A stretch of DNA of 64,000 nt. Origin: Rhodanobacter spathiphylli B39 (GTDB taxonomy: Bacteria > Pseudomonadota > Gammaproteobacteria > Xanthomonadales > Rhodanobacteraceae). Below, one piece after another: positions 63,462 to 64,000 of this stretch. The stretch is taken from contig NZ_AJXT01000004.1 of the NCBI RefSeq assembly GCF_000264295.1, positions 124,001 through 188,000 on the forward strand. Reading direction: 5' to 3'. The translations under genes were made by a program, and so were the position numbers. Below the pieces are notes generated by a model. It was not told the origin of the DNA. It was given only the letters and a program-made list of their open reading frames with translations, and made no database searches. Each line of letters begins with the position of its first letter. Position 1 is the first letter of the stretch.

Positions 63462-64000
63462 CGGGACTCCATGGGTGGGACCGACGCGTCCTGGCGAGGT
63501 ACGGGAGGCGCGCCATAGGCGATGCAGATGTTTTTCGGCTCGGTGAAGAAATGCAGCGCCTCGCTGCCACCCTCGCGACCGACTCCGGATTGCTTGACGC
63601 CGCCGAACGGCGTGCGCAGGTCGCGCAACAGCCAGCAGTTGATCCAGACGATGCCGAATTCGAGCTGGCCGGCCATGCGATGGGCGCGGGACAGGTCCTG
63701 CGTCCACAACGAGGCGGCCAGGCCGTAGCGGCTGTCGTTGGCGATCGCCAGCGCCTCGGCTTCGTCCTCGAAGGGAAGCAGGCACACCACCGGGCCGAAG
63801 ATTTCCTGCTGGTTGGTCTGCGCCGCCGAAGGCAGGCCCTCGATCACCGTCGGGGCGATGAACCAGCCGTCGGCGCAGCGCCCGGGCAGGGTGAGCGCGC
63901 CGCCACCGCAAAGGATCTGGCCGCCCTCGTGGCGAGCCTGTTCGATGCAGCCGAGCACCTTGTCGTGGTGCGCCTGCGAAACCATCGCGCCGAGGTCACT
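63458..64000 (-). CDS. Aldehyde dehydrogenase, 2-hydroxymuconic semialdehyde type (partial)
   Basis: Only the C-terminal 180 codons are in the window; the 5' part, with the catalytic cysteine and NAD site, lies beyond the right edge. What is seen matches the ALDH superfamily: QEIFGPVVCLLPF, SRYGLAASLWT and the end block NCWLLRDLRTPFGGVKQSGV, which is typical of 2-hydroxy- or 2-aminomuconic semialdehyde dehydrogenases (DmpC/XylG/AmnC). It overlaps the carbonic anhydrase gene by four bases (ATGA). With RidA it suggests a kynurenine or 3-hydroxyanthranilate degradation operon continuing to the right. Confidence 0.88.
   Translation of the reverse strand, partial: SDLGAMVSQAHHDKVLGCIEQARHEGGQILCGGGALTLPGRCADGWFIAPTVIEGLPSAAQTNQQEIFGPVVCLLPFEDEAEALAIANDSRYGLAASLWTQDLSRAHRMAGQLEFGIVWINCWLLRDLRTPFGGVKQSGVGREGGSEALHFFTEPKNICIAYGAPPVPRQDASVPPMESR

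Overview
The window is GC-rich (roughly two thirds G+C), densely coded chromosomal DNA. The gene set points to a gammaproteobacterium of the Xanthomonadales, most likely Rhodanobacteraceae (Rhodanobacter or Dyella type). The clues are tandem M13 neprilysin-like lipoproteins, several TonB-dependent receptors, a leuS-lptE-holA-nadD-rsfS-rlmH housekeeping set, a CnoX-type thioredoxin, kynurenine-type aldehyde dehydrogenase and RidA genes, and GTAG-headed REP elements. There is no rRNA, tRNA, prophage, IS element or CRISPR array, so the taxonomy is inferred from gene content.

Layout. 0.2-3.5 kb: an iron-regulated TonB receptor plus PiuC pair behind a Fur-like box. 3.6-8.1 kb: two tandem M13 metallopeptidase lipoprotein genes, each with its own copy of a conserved upstream block and hairpin terminator. 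8.2-13.3 kb: an M14 carboxypeptidase and DUF502 pair, an ECF sigma factor with a membrane partner, and a DUF4442 protein. 13.5-18.1 kb: cnoX, then a pqi lipid-transport operon in which PqiA is split in two. 18.2-23.1 kb: leuS-lptE-holA-nadD, coupled by overlapping start and stop codons. 23.1-27.5 kb: a second Fur-linked siderophore receptor operon (receptor, DUF3325, small membrane protein, PepSY protein). 27.7-29.6 kb: a NERD-domain SF1 helicase. 30.0-36.4 kb: dabB-dabA (energy-coupled inorganic carbon uptake), a Sua5-type enzyme and an NhaR-like LysR regulator, with a shared 39-bp box in front of dabB and lysR. 36.4-38.7 kb: an MpaB-like oxygenase and a DAHP synthase preceded by an aromatic-rich leader peptide and an intrinsic terminator. 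38.7-50 kb: small enzymes, a Met-rich MXKDX repeat protein, an LTA-synthase-like protein, rsfS-rlmH, Maf, a CPBP protease and others. 50-56.9 kb: a TPR sulfotransferase, deaD, fghA, rhlE and a methyltransferase. 57-64 kb: an MFS carrier, SlyD, an NlpC/P60 lipoprotein, a TonB-domain protein beside a ChaN/EreA-like secreted protein, hutG, and an ATGA-coupled ridA / carbonic anhydrase / aldehyde dehydrogenase operon cut by the right edge.

The most interesting signals are regulatory: a candidate aromatic amino-acid attenuator in front of DAHP synthase; the shared dab/lysR operator; and perfect hairpins that bury the ribosome-binding sites of rhlE and of the NlpC/P60 gene. All functional calls come from reading sequence motifs and were not tested by database search.
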